A stretch of DNA of 64,000 nucleotides. It comes from Clostridium sp. CMCC3677 (GTDB lineage: Bacteria > Bacillota > Clostridia > Clostridiales > Clostridiaceae). The stretch lies in assembly GCF_023845585.1 (NCBI RefSeq), contig NZ_JAMQHS010000001.1:372001-436000 (forward strand), given 5' to 3'. Shown in pieces: positions 7,552 through 16,729 of this stretch. The notes beneath the pieces were generated by a model. That model saw only the letters and a list, made by a program, of their open reading frames with translations. It was not told the origin of the DNA and did not search any database. The first letter of the stretch is position 1, and each line of letters starts with the position of its first letter. A program made the translations under genes and the position numbers.

Positions 7552-8319
7552 ATGGCATTATTAGAAGTTAAAAATTTAAAGAAGATATATACTACAAGAT
7601 TTGGTGGAAATAAGGTAGAGGCATTATCTGATATTTCATTTTCAGTGGAAGAGGGAGAATATGTTGCTATTATGGGAGAATCAGGTTCAGGAAAAACTAC
7701 ATTACTTAATATATTAGCATCATTAGATAAACCAACTAATGGTGAAGTATTATTAGAAGGAAATAATATTGTGAATATAAAAGAAAAAGAAATTTCTGCT
7801 TTTCGTAGAAATCATTTAGGATTTGTATTTCAAGATTTTAATTTATTAGATACATTTTCATTAAAAGATAATATATTTTTACCTTTAGTATTATCAGGAA
7901 AAGAATATAAAGAGATGAATGAAAGATTAAAACCAATTGCTAGTAAATTAGGAATTAGAGATTTATTAGAAAAGTATCCATATGAAGTATCCGGAGGACA
8001 AAAGCAAAGAGCAGCAGTGGCAAGAGCACTTATAACAAATCCTAAATTAGTATTAGCAGATGAACCAACAGGAGCATTGGACTCAAAATCATCTACTGAA
8101 CTATTAAATTTATTTTCAGATATAAATAAAGCAGGTCAAACAATAGTAATGGTTACTCATAGCACTAAAGCAGCTAGTCATGCAAGTCGTGTGTTATTTA
8201 TAAAGGATGGAAAGCTTTTTCATCAAATTTATCGTGGCGCTATGAATAATGATGAGATGTATCAAAAGATTTCAGACAGTCTTACTGTTTTAACAACAGG
8301 AGGTGCTGAAATTGAATAA
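7552..8319 (+). CDS. BceA-type ABC transporter ATPase
   Basis: ATP-binding subunit of 255 residues with Walker A GESGSGKTT (about 43-51), Q-loop FVFQDFNLL, signature VSGGQKQR and Walker B VLADEPTGALD. It belongs to the MacB/LolD/BceA branch, which drives FtsX-like permeases. With the permease at 8312 it should form the detoxification transporter that also relays antimicrobial peptide presence to the kinase at 6142. GGAGG precedes the ATG. The stop codon overlaps the start of the permease gene by eight bases. Confidence 0.92.
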   Translation: MALLEVKNLKKIYTTRFGGNKVEALSDISFSVEEGEYVAIMGESGSGKTTLLNILASLDKPTNGEVLLEGNNIVNIKEKEISAFRRNHLGFVFQDFNLLDTFSLKDNIFLPLVLSGKEYKEMNERLKPIASKLGIRDLLEKYPYEVSGGQKQRAAVARALITNPKLVLADEPTGALDSKSSTELLNLFSDINKAGQTIVMVTHSTKAASHASRVLFIKDGKLFHQIYRGAMNNDEMYQKISDSLTVLTTGGAEIE

Positions 8320-10288
8320 TTCATTTTATTTTAAATTAGCTCTGACTAATTTGAAGAAGAATGGTAAGACTTATTTTCCTTATATTATAGCGGCAATTTG
8401 TGCAGTAATTACATTTTATACTATGAAGTCTATGGTATTAAACAAAGGATTAGACACAATGAGAGGTGCTTATGCATTAAAATCCTTATTAGGATTTACA
8501 TCATATGTAATAGCTATATTTTCCATAATATTTCTATTCTATACTAATAGTTTTTTAATAAAACGTAGAAAAAAAGAAATTGGGCTTTATAATATTCTTG
8601 GAATGGAAAAAAAACATATTGCAAAAGTACTCTTTTTTGAAACACTAATAGTAGCAGTTATAAGTTTAGTGTTAGGATTAATAGGTGGAATTCTAATAAG
8701 CAAGTTATTGTTTTTAATATTGCTTAATTTAATGAAATTTAAAGTTACATTATCTTTTTCAATATCAATTCCAGCAATAATTTCTACGGTTAAGATTTTT
8801 AATATAACTTTTATAGTTATATTAATTAAGAATTTTATACAAGTTAAAATATCTAATCCTATAGAATTATTAAAAGGTGGGGAAAAGGGAGAAAGAGTGC
8901 CTAAAACATCAAAATTCTTGGCTATTTCAGGAATTATTGAATTGATGATAGGTTATGGTATAGCAATTACAGTAAAATCTCCAGTAGAAGCACTTCAATT
9001 ATTTTTTATAGCTGTACTTTTAGTAATGGCTGGAACATACAGTACTTTTAGAGCTGGAAGTATAGCTTTATTAAAATTATTAAAAAAGAATAAGAAGTTT
9101 TTTTATAAGACAAATAACTTTATTTCAGTATCAGGAATGATATATAGAATGAAGCAAAATGCGATAGGACTTGCTAATATATGTATACTTAGTACAGCAG
9201 TATTATTAACAGTATCTACTACAGTATGTTTATATGTTGGACAGGAAGATAGTCTTAGAGATAAATATCCTCAAGATATAAGTATATCTATAGACAATGG
9301 AGCAAATGAAAATGCAGAGAGCATTAACTATGTGATAAATGAAGAAGTAAAATATAATAATATAAATTTAGATAATAAGATTACATTTAATTATATTGAA
9401 ATGATGACAATAAAAAATGGAGATGCTTTTGAAGTTGCACAAAAAGATATGTCTAATATAAGTAGATTATATGGTTTAACTTTATTAACATTAAAAGATT
9501 ACAATCAAATTGAAGGAAAAGATAGTTCTTTAGAAAATAATGAGGTATTAATATTTTCGCAGGAAGGAACTTTTAATGAAGAATCTATAAACATTGGGCA
9601 AAAGGAATATAAAATAAAAGATGAACTTAATAGTCTGAGATTCGTAAATAAACAAGATACTGCTATAATAAAAGGTTATTATATTGTTGTAAAGGATAGT
9701 GATGTTTTAAAAAATATATATAAGGATATGACTAATGAAGATTTAGAAAGTATAAAATATAACATCTCATTTGATGTCAGTGGTGATAAAAATTATATTA
9801 TGAATTTTTGTAGTGATATAAGTAGTAAGGTTAATGAAATGTATAAGGGAGACTTTACTAGCATTTATACTGATAGACAAGAGCTTTTTACAATTAATGG
9901 TGGATTCTTATTTATAGGTGTGTTTTTAGGTTTATTATTTACAATGGCTACAGTTTTAATAATCTATTATAAGCAAATTTCAGAAGGCTATGATGATAGT
10001 GAAAGATTTAAGATAATGCAAAAGGTTGGTATGAGTAAAGAAGAAGTTAAAAGGACTATTAGTAAACAAATATTAATGGTATTTTTCTTACCATTAGTTA
10101 CAGCTGTAATTCATATTGTTTTTGCCTTCAAAGTAATGAAAAAAATGTTAGCTTTATTTGCAATAAGCAATACAAGTATATTTTTACAATGTACTTTAGG
10201 AACAATGATTACTTTTGCTATAGTTTATATATTAGTTTATATGATAACAGCAAAAACTTATTATAAAATTGTTGAACAAGAAGATTAG
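8312..10288 (+). CDS. BceB-type FtsX-like ABC permease
   Basis: Permease of 658 residues with the ten-helix BceB layout: one helix near the N-terminus (about 20-38), several more to residue 310, a large soluble domain of about 200 residues (roughly 320-520) and a C-terminal three-helix FtsX segment. The extracellular domain is the region thought to contact peptide antibiotics and the sensor kinase in this family. The TTG at 8312 is chosen because AGGAGGT ends seven bases before it; the GTG at 8303 lies inside that site. Start and ATPase stop overlap, giving translational coupling. Confidence 0.9.
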   Translation: MNNSFYFKLALTNLKKNGKTYFPYIIAAICAVITFYTMKSMVLNKGLDTMRGAYALKSLLGFTSYVIAIFSIIFLFYTNSFLIKRRKKEIGLYNILGMEKKHIAKVLFFETLIVAVISLVLGLIGGILISKLLFLILLNLMKFKVTLSFSISIPAIISTVKIFNITFIVILIKNFIQVKISNPIELLKGGEKGERVPKTSKFLAISGIIELMIGYGIAITVKSPVEALQLFFIAVLLVMAGTYSTFRAGSIALLKLLKKNKKFFYKTNNFISVSGMIYRMKQNAIGLANICILSTAVLLTVSTTVCLYVGQEDSLRDKYPQDISISIDNGANENAESINYVINEEVKYNNINLDNKITFNYIEMMTIKNGDAFEVAQKDMSNISRLYGLTLLTLKDYNQIEGKDSSLENNEVLIFSQEGTFNEESINIGQKEYKIKDELNSLRFVNKQDTAIIKGYYIVVKDSDVLKNIYKDMTNEDLESIKYNISFDVSGDKNYIMNFCSDISSKVNEMYKGDFTSIYTDRQELFTINGGFLFIGVFLGLLFTMATVLIIYYKQISEGYDDSERFKIMQKVGMSKEEVKRTISKQILMVFFLPLVTAVIHIVFAFKVMKKMLALFAISNTSIFLQCTLGTMITFAIVYILVYMITAKTYYKIVEQED

Positions 10289-10344
10289 TTAAATACAATT
10301 TGATGATAAATAGTAAATTAAATAAAATTTAAAGGGGGTATATC

Positions 10345-10458
10345 ATGCAAAATACAATTATTAAAAGAAATCAAAGATTAACAGTTAAAGATTTAGTTAT
10401 AACAGGCATTTTTAGTGCGTTATTTGCAGTAGTTACTGTGATAGGTGGATCATTTTGA
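10345..10458 (+). pseudogene. 5' fragment of an ECF transporter S-component (MptD/Trep_Strep type)
   Basis: A strong ribosome binding site (AAAGGGGGT) precedes an ATG that opens a 37-codon frame ending in TGA at 10456-10458. The peptide contains LTVKDLVITGIFSALFAVV and then IGGSF. This is the usual N-terminus and first membrane helix of S-components in the MptD/Trep_Strep group, which are normally close to 200 residues. Everything after the first helix is missing and the sequence runs straight into the AraC gene. The best reading is a deletion that removed the rest of the S-component and probably its T and A partners. The family call rests on my recognition of the N-terminal pattern. Confidence 0.6.
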
Positions 10459-11417
10459 GGTCTTTAGACAAAGATTTTTTTAAACAAATTATAGGAGAAC
10501 GCATATGTAAAAAAGATTCTATAATTTATAAAATTGCATCACAGGCAGGAGAAGGAACTATGCAAAGTTTTAAAGTAATGCCTGGAATAGAGCTTATATA
10601 TAATGATTTAAAGCTAAAAAATCCTATTAAAAATATGATGAATGTTGAAACCAATTGTGTTGAAATAACTTACTGTTTAAAAGGACAAGTTGAGATAAAA
10701 TTTGGGAATGAAAAGTATGCTTATATGGCAGATGGTGATATATCTTTATTTGGATATCAAACAAAGGCAATTTCATGTGACTTTAGTTTAAAACATTTTG
10801 TTGGAATTAGAGTTATGATTTATATAGATGAATTTTTACAAAATCTAAATATTATGCTTGGAACAAATGAATTTAAAGGAGATACTTTCTTCAAAAATGT
10901 TTTTTGTTCTGATAGATGTATCATAACTCATGGTAACCAAAGTATACATCATATTTTTAAAGAACTTTATGTATTGCCAGATGAATATAAAAATTATCTT
11001 ATGAAGATTAAAGTAGTTGAATTAATTCTATATTTAATATCAGGAACAGATTATAAGAAAAATGAGACAATTTATTTTTCTAAAACTTCTGTGGAGAAGA
11101 TTAAAGAAGCTAGAAAAATTATTTTAAGCAAAGTGGATCAGTTTATTACAATAAAAAGTCTTTCTAGAATGGTTGGAATGAATACTACTGATTTAGAAAA
11201 AGGATTTAAGAGCATTTATGGTTATACCATTTTTTCATATAGTAAAATGTATAAAATGAAGAAAGCAAAGGAGCTTATTTCAAATGAGAAGATTCCTATA
11301 TTAGAAATTTCATTATTATGTGGATATTCTAATGGGAGTAAATTTGCAAAAGCGTTTAGAGAAACTTTTGGAGTTCTACCAACACAATATAGAAAAGAGA
11401 TGAGTGCATCAAAATAA
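10455..11417 (+). CDS. AraC family transcriptional regulator
   Basis: The 320-residue regulator has an N-terminal cupin-like ligand domain (about 30-170) and a C-terminal double helix-turn-helix (about 220-318; ITIKSLSRMVGMNTTDLEKGF, then ILEISLLCGYSNGSKFAKAFRETFG). It starts at TTG 10455, whose last two bases are the first two of the TGA stop of the S-component fragment, so translation may depend on re-initiation after that fragment. The natural start may have been lost in the deletion. AraC regulators of this type sit beside Ybt-like siderophore ABC pairs, as found downstream. The ligand is unknown. Confidence 0.85.
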   Translation: MRSLDKDFFKQIIGERICKKDSIIYKIASQAGEGTMQSFKVMPGIELIYNDLKLKNPIKNMMNVETNCVEITYCLKGQVEIKFGNEKYAYMADGDISLFGYQTKAISCDFSLKHFVGIRVMIYIDEFLQNLNIMLGTNEFKGDTFFKNVFCSDRCIITHGNQSIHHIFKELYVLPDEYKNYLMKIKVVELILYLISGTDYKKNETIYFSKTSVEKIKEARKIILSKVDQFITIKSLSRMVGMNTTDLEKGFKSIYGYTIFSYSKMYKMKKAKELISNEKIPILEISLLCGYSNGSKFAKAFRETFGVLPTQYRKEMSASK

Positions 11418-11440
11418 GTTTGATGCACTCTATTATTTTT
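11402..11440 (+). terminator. Terminator overlapping the end of the AraC gene
   Basis: Perfect 12-bp stem, GAGTGCATCAAA with TTTGATGCACTC, followed by TATTATTTTT. The stop codon of the regulator lies in the loop. Confidence 0.85.
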
Positions 11441-11492
11441 GAAAAAATTTTCAATCGGGCTATTACCTAAAAGAAAGAGCAGAAATATTAAA

Positions 11493-11507
11493 TGAATATC
11501 ATTATCA
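11493..11507 (+). promoter_or_regulatory. Fur-like box before the ABC transporter pair
   Basis: TGAATATCATTATCA matches the 7-1-7 Fur pattern TGATAAT-N-ATTATCA at 12 of 14 informative positions. It lies 33 bp before the first ABC gene and just downstream of a possible TTGAAA-16-TATTAC promoter (11439-11466). This suggests iron-dependent repression of the transporter pair; it is inferred from the pattern only. Confidence 0.5.
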
Positions 11508-11539
11508 TTTAATTACAGAAAGAAAGGAAGGTAATTATA

Positions 11540-13306
11540 ATGAAACGAAAAAAAGAAAAGCCGCTAGCACTCTTATTTAAATGGGCGGAAGGCGATAAAT
11601 ATTATTTATATTCATCTATATTTTGTGCATTTATAAGTGGAATATGTATTATAATTCCATATTTGTGTATTTACAATATAATTGATGTTGTTTTTAAAGA
11701 AGATATTTCAAGTGTAATTATATTTAAAAATGCAGTTATTATTGGAGCTTCAGTGATAATAAGGTGTATATCATTCGGGACATCAGGAATATTGTCACAT
11801 AAAGGTGCTTATAAAACATTATTTAAAGTTAGATGCATGGTTAATGAGCATATGGCTAAAATTCCATTAGGTCATTTAAATGAAAGAAGTACTGGTGAAA
11901 TTAAGAAAGTGTTAAATGAGGACATTGAAAAACTAGAATTATTTTTAGCACATCACTTACCAGAACTTGTAATGTATGCAAGTGGACCATTAGCAGTTTT
12001 CATTTATCTTTGCACAGTAAACTTAAAATTAGCATTAATTTCATTGACTCCAATTCCAATTGCATTACTTTGTCAATGTTTTATGTTTTGTGGAGTGGGA
12101 ACTTTACTTGATGAAATGAACAGTTCACTTGCATCTCTAAATTCAACAATGATTGAGTATATAAGCGGAATGAGACTAATTAAAGCTTATAATATGGGAA
12201 GTAAATCATTTGAAAAATACGCTAAGGCAATTAAAGATCAACGTTCTGTTTGGAAAAGGATGTCACGCAAAATGGGAATACCATTTTCAATGTATGTAAT
12301 TATAATCGAATGTGGATTGATTTTAATTGCACCAATTGGAGGAATTATGTTACTTAATGAAAACATAACAGCAAGTACATTTATATTATTTGCATTTGTT
12401 GGATCATTATATTTAACTGAACTTCGTCCATTGCTTGAATTAGGATCAAATTTTTCACAAGTTTTAAATGGAGTAATAAAGATAAAAGAAATTTTAGATA
12501 TACCAATGTTTAAAGGTGGTACAAAAGAGTTTCCTAAAAATCATGATATTATACTTAAAAATGTAGATTTCTCTTATGATGGAAAAACTAATGTACTTAA
12601 AAATGTAAATTTAAATATAAAAGATGGAGAGAAGATTGCAATGATTGGAAAATCTGGAAATGGCAAAAGTACTATTGTACAGCTTATTGCAAGATTTTAT
12701 GATATTAATCAAGGTGAAATATTAATTGGTGAAAAGAATATAAAAGATATTGATTATGAAACACTTTTACAAAATGTAGCTATTGTTTTCCAAAAGACAT
12801 TTTTAAGTAGCGGAAGTGTCTTTGAAAATATAGCTATGGGAAAGAAGTCAACACTAGAAGAAGTGAGATCTGCAGCTAAAAAAGCACAGATAGATGATTT
12901 TATTATTAATCTTCCAAATGGATATAATACACTTGTTGGAGGTTATGGATCAAGGTTTTCAGGAGGACAAAAACAAAGAATAGCCATTGCAAGAGCGATT
13001 CTTAAAAATGCTCCTATTTTAATTCTTGATGAAGCAACCTCAGCAGCAGATCCAGAAAATCAAGTTGAAATTGATAAGGCTATGTACAATCTTTGTGAAG
13101 GAAAAACTGTAATAATAGTAGCACATCAATTGGGATTAGTGCAAAATTGCAATCGTGTTGCAGTAGTAGAAAACAACACAATTGAAATTATAGGAACACA
13201 TGAAGAGGTTTTAAATAATAATAAATATTACAAAAAATCATGGCATGATTATAATGAAGCACGTAATATTTCATACGTTATGGAGGGCGGTGTTTCAAAT
13301 GAATAG
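11540..13306 (+). CDS. ABC transporter, fused membrane and ATPase domains (YbtP/YbtQ-like half 1)
   Basis: The 588-residue half transporter has a six-helix exporter-fold membrane domain (about 20-310) and a C-terminal nucleotide-binding domain with Walker A GKSGNGKST, signature FSGGQKQR and Walker B ILILDEATSAAD. It overlaps the next ABC gene by eight bases, so the two should make a heterodimer. Exporter-fold pairs with an AraC regulator include the siderophore importers YbtPQ and related uptake systems linked to MptD-type proteins. The Fur-like box upstream and the S-component remnant support uptake of a metal chelate or related small molecule rather than drug export, but the substrate is not shown. 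Confidence 0.85.
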   Translation: MKRKKEKPLALLFKWAEGDKYYLYSSIFCAFISGICIIIPYLCIYNIIDVVFKEDISSVIIFKNAVIIGASVIIRCISFGTSGILSHKGAYKTLFKVRCMVNEHMAKIPLGHLNERSTGEIKKVLNEDIEKLELFLAHHLPELVMYASGPLAVFIYLCTVNLKLALISLTPIPIALLCQCFMFCGVGTLLDEMNSSLASLNSTMIEYISGMRLIKAYNMGSKSFEKYAKAIKDQRSVWKRMSRKMGIPFSMYVIIIECGLILIAPIGGIMLLNENITASTFILFAFVGSLYLTELRPLLELGSNFSQVLNGVIKIKEILDIPMFKGGTKEFPKNHDIILKNVDFSYDGKTNVLKNVNLNIKDGEKIAMIGKSGNGKSTIVQLIARFYDINQGEILIGEKNIKDIDYETLLQNVAIVFQKTFLSSGSVFENIAMGKKSTLEEVRSAAKKAQIDDFIINLPNGYNTLVGGYGSRFSGGQKQRIAIARAILKNAPILILDEATSAADPENQVEIDKAMYNLCEGKTVIIVAHQLGLVQNCNRVAVVENNTIEIIGTHEEVLNNNKYYKKSWHDYNEARNISYVMEGGVSNE

Positions 13307-15011
13307 TAGTAATAATGTTATGAAAAAAAATAAGAAATTGTATATTTCAATGATATTAAATGTTGTAGAAGGATTAATGTCAGGAACTAACTTTGCAGTG
13401 TTATATTTTTTAATAAAATCACTTGTGGGTAAAACCTTAAGTAGAGAATTAGTTATGAATTATAGTACTTTACTAATAGGCATATTTGTTCTTAGATTAA
13501 TTATTTATACTATAGCATATACGGGTGGACATATAGCAGGGGCAGAGATGTCACAAAAAATCAGGCTATTTTTAGGTGATAAGATTAAAAAAATTCCACT
13601 TTCTAAATTTACCAAGGTTAAGACAGGAGAATATATTAATGTAGTAACAAGTGATGTAAGCAATTATGAAAATATTTTGACACATAAATTAGGAGATATA
13701 ATAAAAAACATTTCACTTCTTAGTATGCTTACTATATTTATGGGTAGTGTGTATTTTAAGGGCGGGTTAATTATATTTGTGGCGACTTTAATAATGTTTC
13801 CTGCATTATACTTGTCTGCAAGAGTTGTTAAGAAGTATGGTACTGAAAAAAATAATACTATAAGTGAAAATGTAAGTAATGTTGTTGAATATATAACAGG
13901 AATACAAACATTTCGTGCATATGGACTTGGTGGAACGAAAAATCAAACAGTTACAAAGTCCATGAAAAAGTATTCTGATATAAGTTATAAATATGAAGCA
14001 AAAGTAATACCAATTGGATCTGTACAAGCTGTCATTACTGGTCTTTGTATGCCAGCTATAATACTTGTAGGACAATCATCAATATTAAATGGCACATTAA
14101 ATGTAATTGATTTTATTATGGAAATTATGATACCAACTTTTGCCTGTAAACTTATAACAGCAATTTTTGTAGATTTTACTTCTTATAAAAATATGATGAT
14201 TTCAAGAAGAGCTATTGAAAGAGTAGTAGATGAAGAAGAAGAAGAAATATCTAGTATAAATTTTGAACCAAAAACTCATGAAATAAATTTTGACAATGTA
14301 TGTTTTTCTTATGAAGAAAATGAAAAAATACTTAAAAATGTTAGTTTTAAAGCTGAAAATGAAAAGTTAACAGCTATTATTGGAGAGTCCGGTTCAGGAA
14401 AATCAACAATATTAAATTTGATTGCAAAATATTATGAACCACAGTCTGGACAAATTAAAATAGGAGGAACTGTAATAAATAATATTAATTCTTCAAAAGT
14501 ATTAAGTTATATATCAATAGTAGATCAGGATGTATTTTTATTTAATGATAGTATTAAAAATAATATTCGCCATGCAAGACAGAATGCTACAGATGCTGAA
14601 ATAATAGAAGCTTGCAAGGTAGCAAACTGTGATAGTTTTATTAGAAAGATGGAACATGGATATGATACATTTGTTGGAGAAAATGGTAATGCACTTTCAG
14701 GTGGTGAACGTCAACGTTTATCCATTGCAAGAGCTATTCTTAAAAATAGTCCAATATTACTTTTAGATGAAGCAACAGCTTCTTTGGATATTGAAAATGA
14801 AATAGCTGTTAAATCTGCAGTTCTCAATCTTCTTAAAAATAAAAAGACTGTTATTATGATTGCTCATACTCTTTCAATTATTCAAAATGCAGATAAAATA
14901 ATCGTTGTGTCTGATGGAAAAATTATTGAGCAGGGTAAGCATGATGAATTGATTAATAATAGTGGCAAATACTATAATATGTGGAATGCTGAAAAAGAAC
15001 TTTATAAATAA
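13299..15011 (+). CDS. ABC transporter, fused membrane and ATPase domains (YbtP/YbtQ-like half 2)
   Basis: Partner half transporter of 570 residues. The membrane domain spans about residues 10-300, and the ATPase domain has Walker A GESGSGKST, signature LSGGERQR and Walker B ILLLDEATASLD. Both halves have complete ATPase motifs. The ATG at 13299 is chosen because GGAGGGCGG ends eight bases before it; upstream in-frame ATGs lack a site. It overlaps the stop of the first half by eight bases, so the two are translationally coupled. Its role is as for the first half: most likely uptake of a chelate under iron control. Confidence 0.85.
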   Translation: MNSSNNVMKKNKKLYISMILNVVEGLMSGTNFAVLYFLIKSLVGKTLSRELVMNYSTLLIGIFVLRLIIYTIAYTGGHIAGAEMSQKIRLFLGDKIKKIPLSKFTKVKTGEYINVVTSDVSNYENILTHKLGDIIKNISLLSMLTIFMGSVYFKGGLIIFVATLIMFPALYLSARVVKKYGTEKNNTISENVSNVVEYITGIQTFRAYGLGGTKNQTVTKSMKKYSDISYKYEAKVIPIGSVQAVITGLCMPAIILVGQSSILNGTLNVIDFIMEIMIPTFACKLITAIFVDFTSYKNMMISRRAIERVVDEEEEEISSINFEPKTHEINFDNVCFSYEENEKILKNVSFKAENEKLTAIIGESGSGKSTILNLIAKYYEPQSGQIKIGGTVINNINSSKVLSYISIVDQDVFLFNDSIKNNIRHARQNATDAEIIEACKVANCDSFIRKMEHGYDTFVGENGNALSGGERQRLSIARAILKNSPILLLDEATASLDIENEIAVKSAVLNLLKNKKTVIMIAHTLSIIQNADKIIVVSDGKIIEQGKHDELINNSGKYYNMWNAEKELYK

Positions 15012-15028
15012 AAAATAGTATTAAAAAG

Positions 15029-15073
15029 AGTTGTATCAAGTTTAATTATAATAATTATGATACAACTTTTTTA
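15029..15073 (+). terminator. Terminator after the ABC pair
   Basis: AGTTGTATCA pairs with TGATACAACT, followed by TTTTTTA. Confidence 0.82.
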
Positions 15074-15417
15074 TTTAGAATTATTGTAGCATAGACGTTT
15101 TAAAGTTATTCATATAAATTTATTATTATCTCTTTAAAATTATCTGTATATCTTTTGTTCTTATATGCTAATAATTTACACATAATTTTACAGTTAAACA
15201 AGGAGAAATCTAAAAATACTTTAACTTAGGTTTGAGAATTATTGTAAAAATTATAAATGTAGTCATAGGATTTATAATATACAAAAAACAAGTTATTAAG
15301 GAATAATATTATAAATTATACTGATAATTTAAATATTGAATAATATAAGTATTAATGGTAAAATATACTATGTATATTTATGTATTTTACGATAATTATT
15401 AGCTTGGGAGGGATTAG
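15074..15417. other. AT-rich intergenic region without recognised gene
   Basis: I see no open frame, repeat or clear hairpin here. It must contain the promoter of the SPFH operon, since a terminator lies just upstream, but several TATAAT-like sequences compete and I cannot choose one. GGGAGGG directly precedes the SPFH start codon. Confidence 0.5.
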
Positions 15418-16719
15418 ATGTCTATAGTAGAAGTTATTAAATATAATGGTGGACCAGACGTATTTGCATGGAAATATCCAAGTGAAGAATTAGGTACGTG
15501 GACACAATTAATTGTTAATGAATCACAACAAGCCATTATTCTTAAAGGTGGAAAGGTTTTAGATATTTTTGAAAGTGGTAGACATACATTAGATACAGGT
15601 AATATACCACTTCTTAATAAATTAGTAAATTTACCTTTTGGTGGACGTTCGCCATTTACAGCAGAAGTTTGGTATGTTAATAAAGTGTATTCATTAGACA
15701 TAAAATGGGGAACATCGTCACCTATTCAGATACAAGATCCTAAATATGGTGTATTTGTACCAGTACGTTCTAATGGAATGTTTGGAATTCAAATAGAGGA
15801 TTCAAAGAAATTTTTAATTAAGCTTGTAGGTGCTTTACAAATATTTGATAAAAGTACTCTTGTCAAATTTTTTAGGGGATTATATGTTACAAAAGTAAAA
15901 GATGCAGTTTCTTCTTACTTGATACATAAACAAGTAAGTGTTTTAGAAATTAATGCGTATATTGATGAAATTTCTAATTATATGAAAGACAAGATTGAAC
16001 CAACATTAGAAGAATATGGAATAAAATTAGCTAATTTTTATGTAAATGATATAAGCGTTCCTGAAGATGATCAAGCTGTAATTAAACTAAAAGATGCATT
16101 AGCCAAAAGAGCTGAAATGAATATTATTGGTTATAATTATGAGCAAGAACGTTCATTTGATACTTTAGAAGGTGCAGCTAAAAACAAAAGTTCATCTGCC
16201 AGTGACATAATGGGAGCAGGCTTAGGACTTGGAATGGGTGCTGGCTTAGGTGGAGCTTTTGGTGGAGCCTTTGGAAACATGTCTAGAGAGATTAATACAA
16301 AAAATGTTGGAAATAAAAAAGAATGTCCTAAATGTCATTCTCAGCTAGAGGGAAACCAACGATTTTGTGGGGCATGTGGCTTTGATATAGAAAATAAGGA
16401 AGTTGAAAAAAAGAAGCAAATAATATGTATTAAATGTGGATGTGAATTATCTACAAAAACAAAATTTTGTCCAGAATGTGGAAAAAAATATAATCCGTGC
16501 AAGGAATGTGGAGCAGATATACCAACTGATAGTGACAGTTGTCCAATTTGTGGACATGAACTTCCACGTAAATGTAGTAAATGTGGAGCTATGATATCTA
16601 AAAAAGTTAAGTTCTGCCCAGAATGTGGAGAATCTTTGGTTAATAGGTGTCCAAAGTGCAATTCAGTAATTGAAGGAACCCCTAAATTCTGTCCAGAATG
16701 TGGGGATAATCTTATCTAA
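15418..16719 (+). CDS. SPFH-domain protein with five C-terminal zinc ribbons (YdjI-like)
   Basis: The 433-residue protein begins with a YdjI-like SPFH/band-7 domain (about 1-245). A glycine-rich hinge (LGLGMGAGLGGAFGGAFG, about 268-285) follows, then five zinc ribbons, each built from two CxxC pairs (CPKC/CGAC, CIKC/CPEC, CKEC/CPIC, CSKC/CPEC, CPKC/CPEC), giving 20 cysteines. SPFH proteins form membrane-linked oligomeric scaffolds; YdjI of Bacillus subtilis is linked to envelope stress. The ribbon array is larger than I would expect. It heads a tight four-gene operon, two other members of which end in a related zinc ribbon, so the proteins probably act together at the membrane. Confidence 0.82.
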   Translation: MSIVEVIKYNGGPDVFAWKYPSEELGTWTQLIVNESQQAIILKGGKVLDIFESGRHTLDTGNIPLLNKLVNLPFGGRSPFTAEVWYVNKVYSLDIKWGTSSPIQIQDPKYGVFVPVRSNGMFGIQIEDSKKFLIKLVGALQIFDKSTLVKFFRGLYVTKVKDAVSSYLIHKQVSVLEINAYIDEISNYMKDKIEPTLEEYGIKLANFYVNDISVPEDDQAVIKLKDALAKRAEMNIIGYNYEQERSFDTLEGAAKNKSSSASDIMGAGLGLGMGAGLGGAFGGAFGNMSREINTKNVGNKKECPKCHSQLEGNQRFCGACGFDIENKEVEKKKQIICIKCGCELSTKTKFCPECGKKYNPCKECGADIPTDSDSCPICGHELPRKCSKCGAMISKKVKFCPECGESLVNRCPKCNSVIEGTPKFCPECGDNLI

Positions 16720-16729
16720 GGAGGAGCTT

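Noticed and set aside
15387..15400. CGATAATTATTAG before the SPFH operon as a Fur or PerR site
   Set aside because: Too few matches to either consensus for this AT content.
16341..16661. 106-residue minus-strand frame opposite the zinc ribbons
   Set aside because: It is a mirror of the repeated Cys codons in the SPFH gene, has no ribosome binding site and repeats His/Pro/Ser only because the sense strand repeats.
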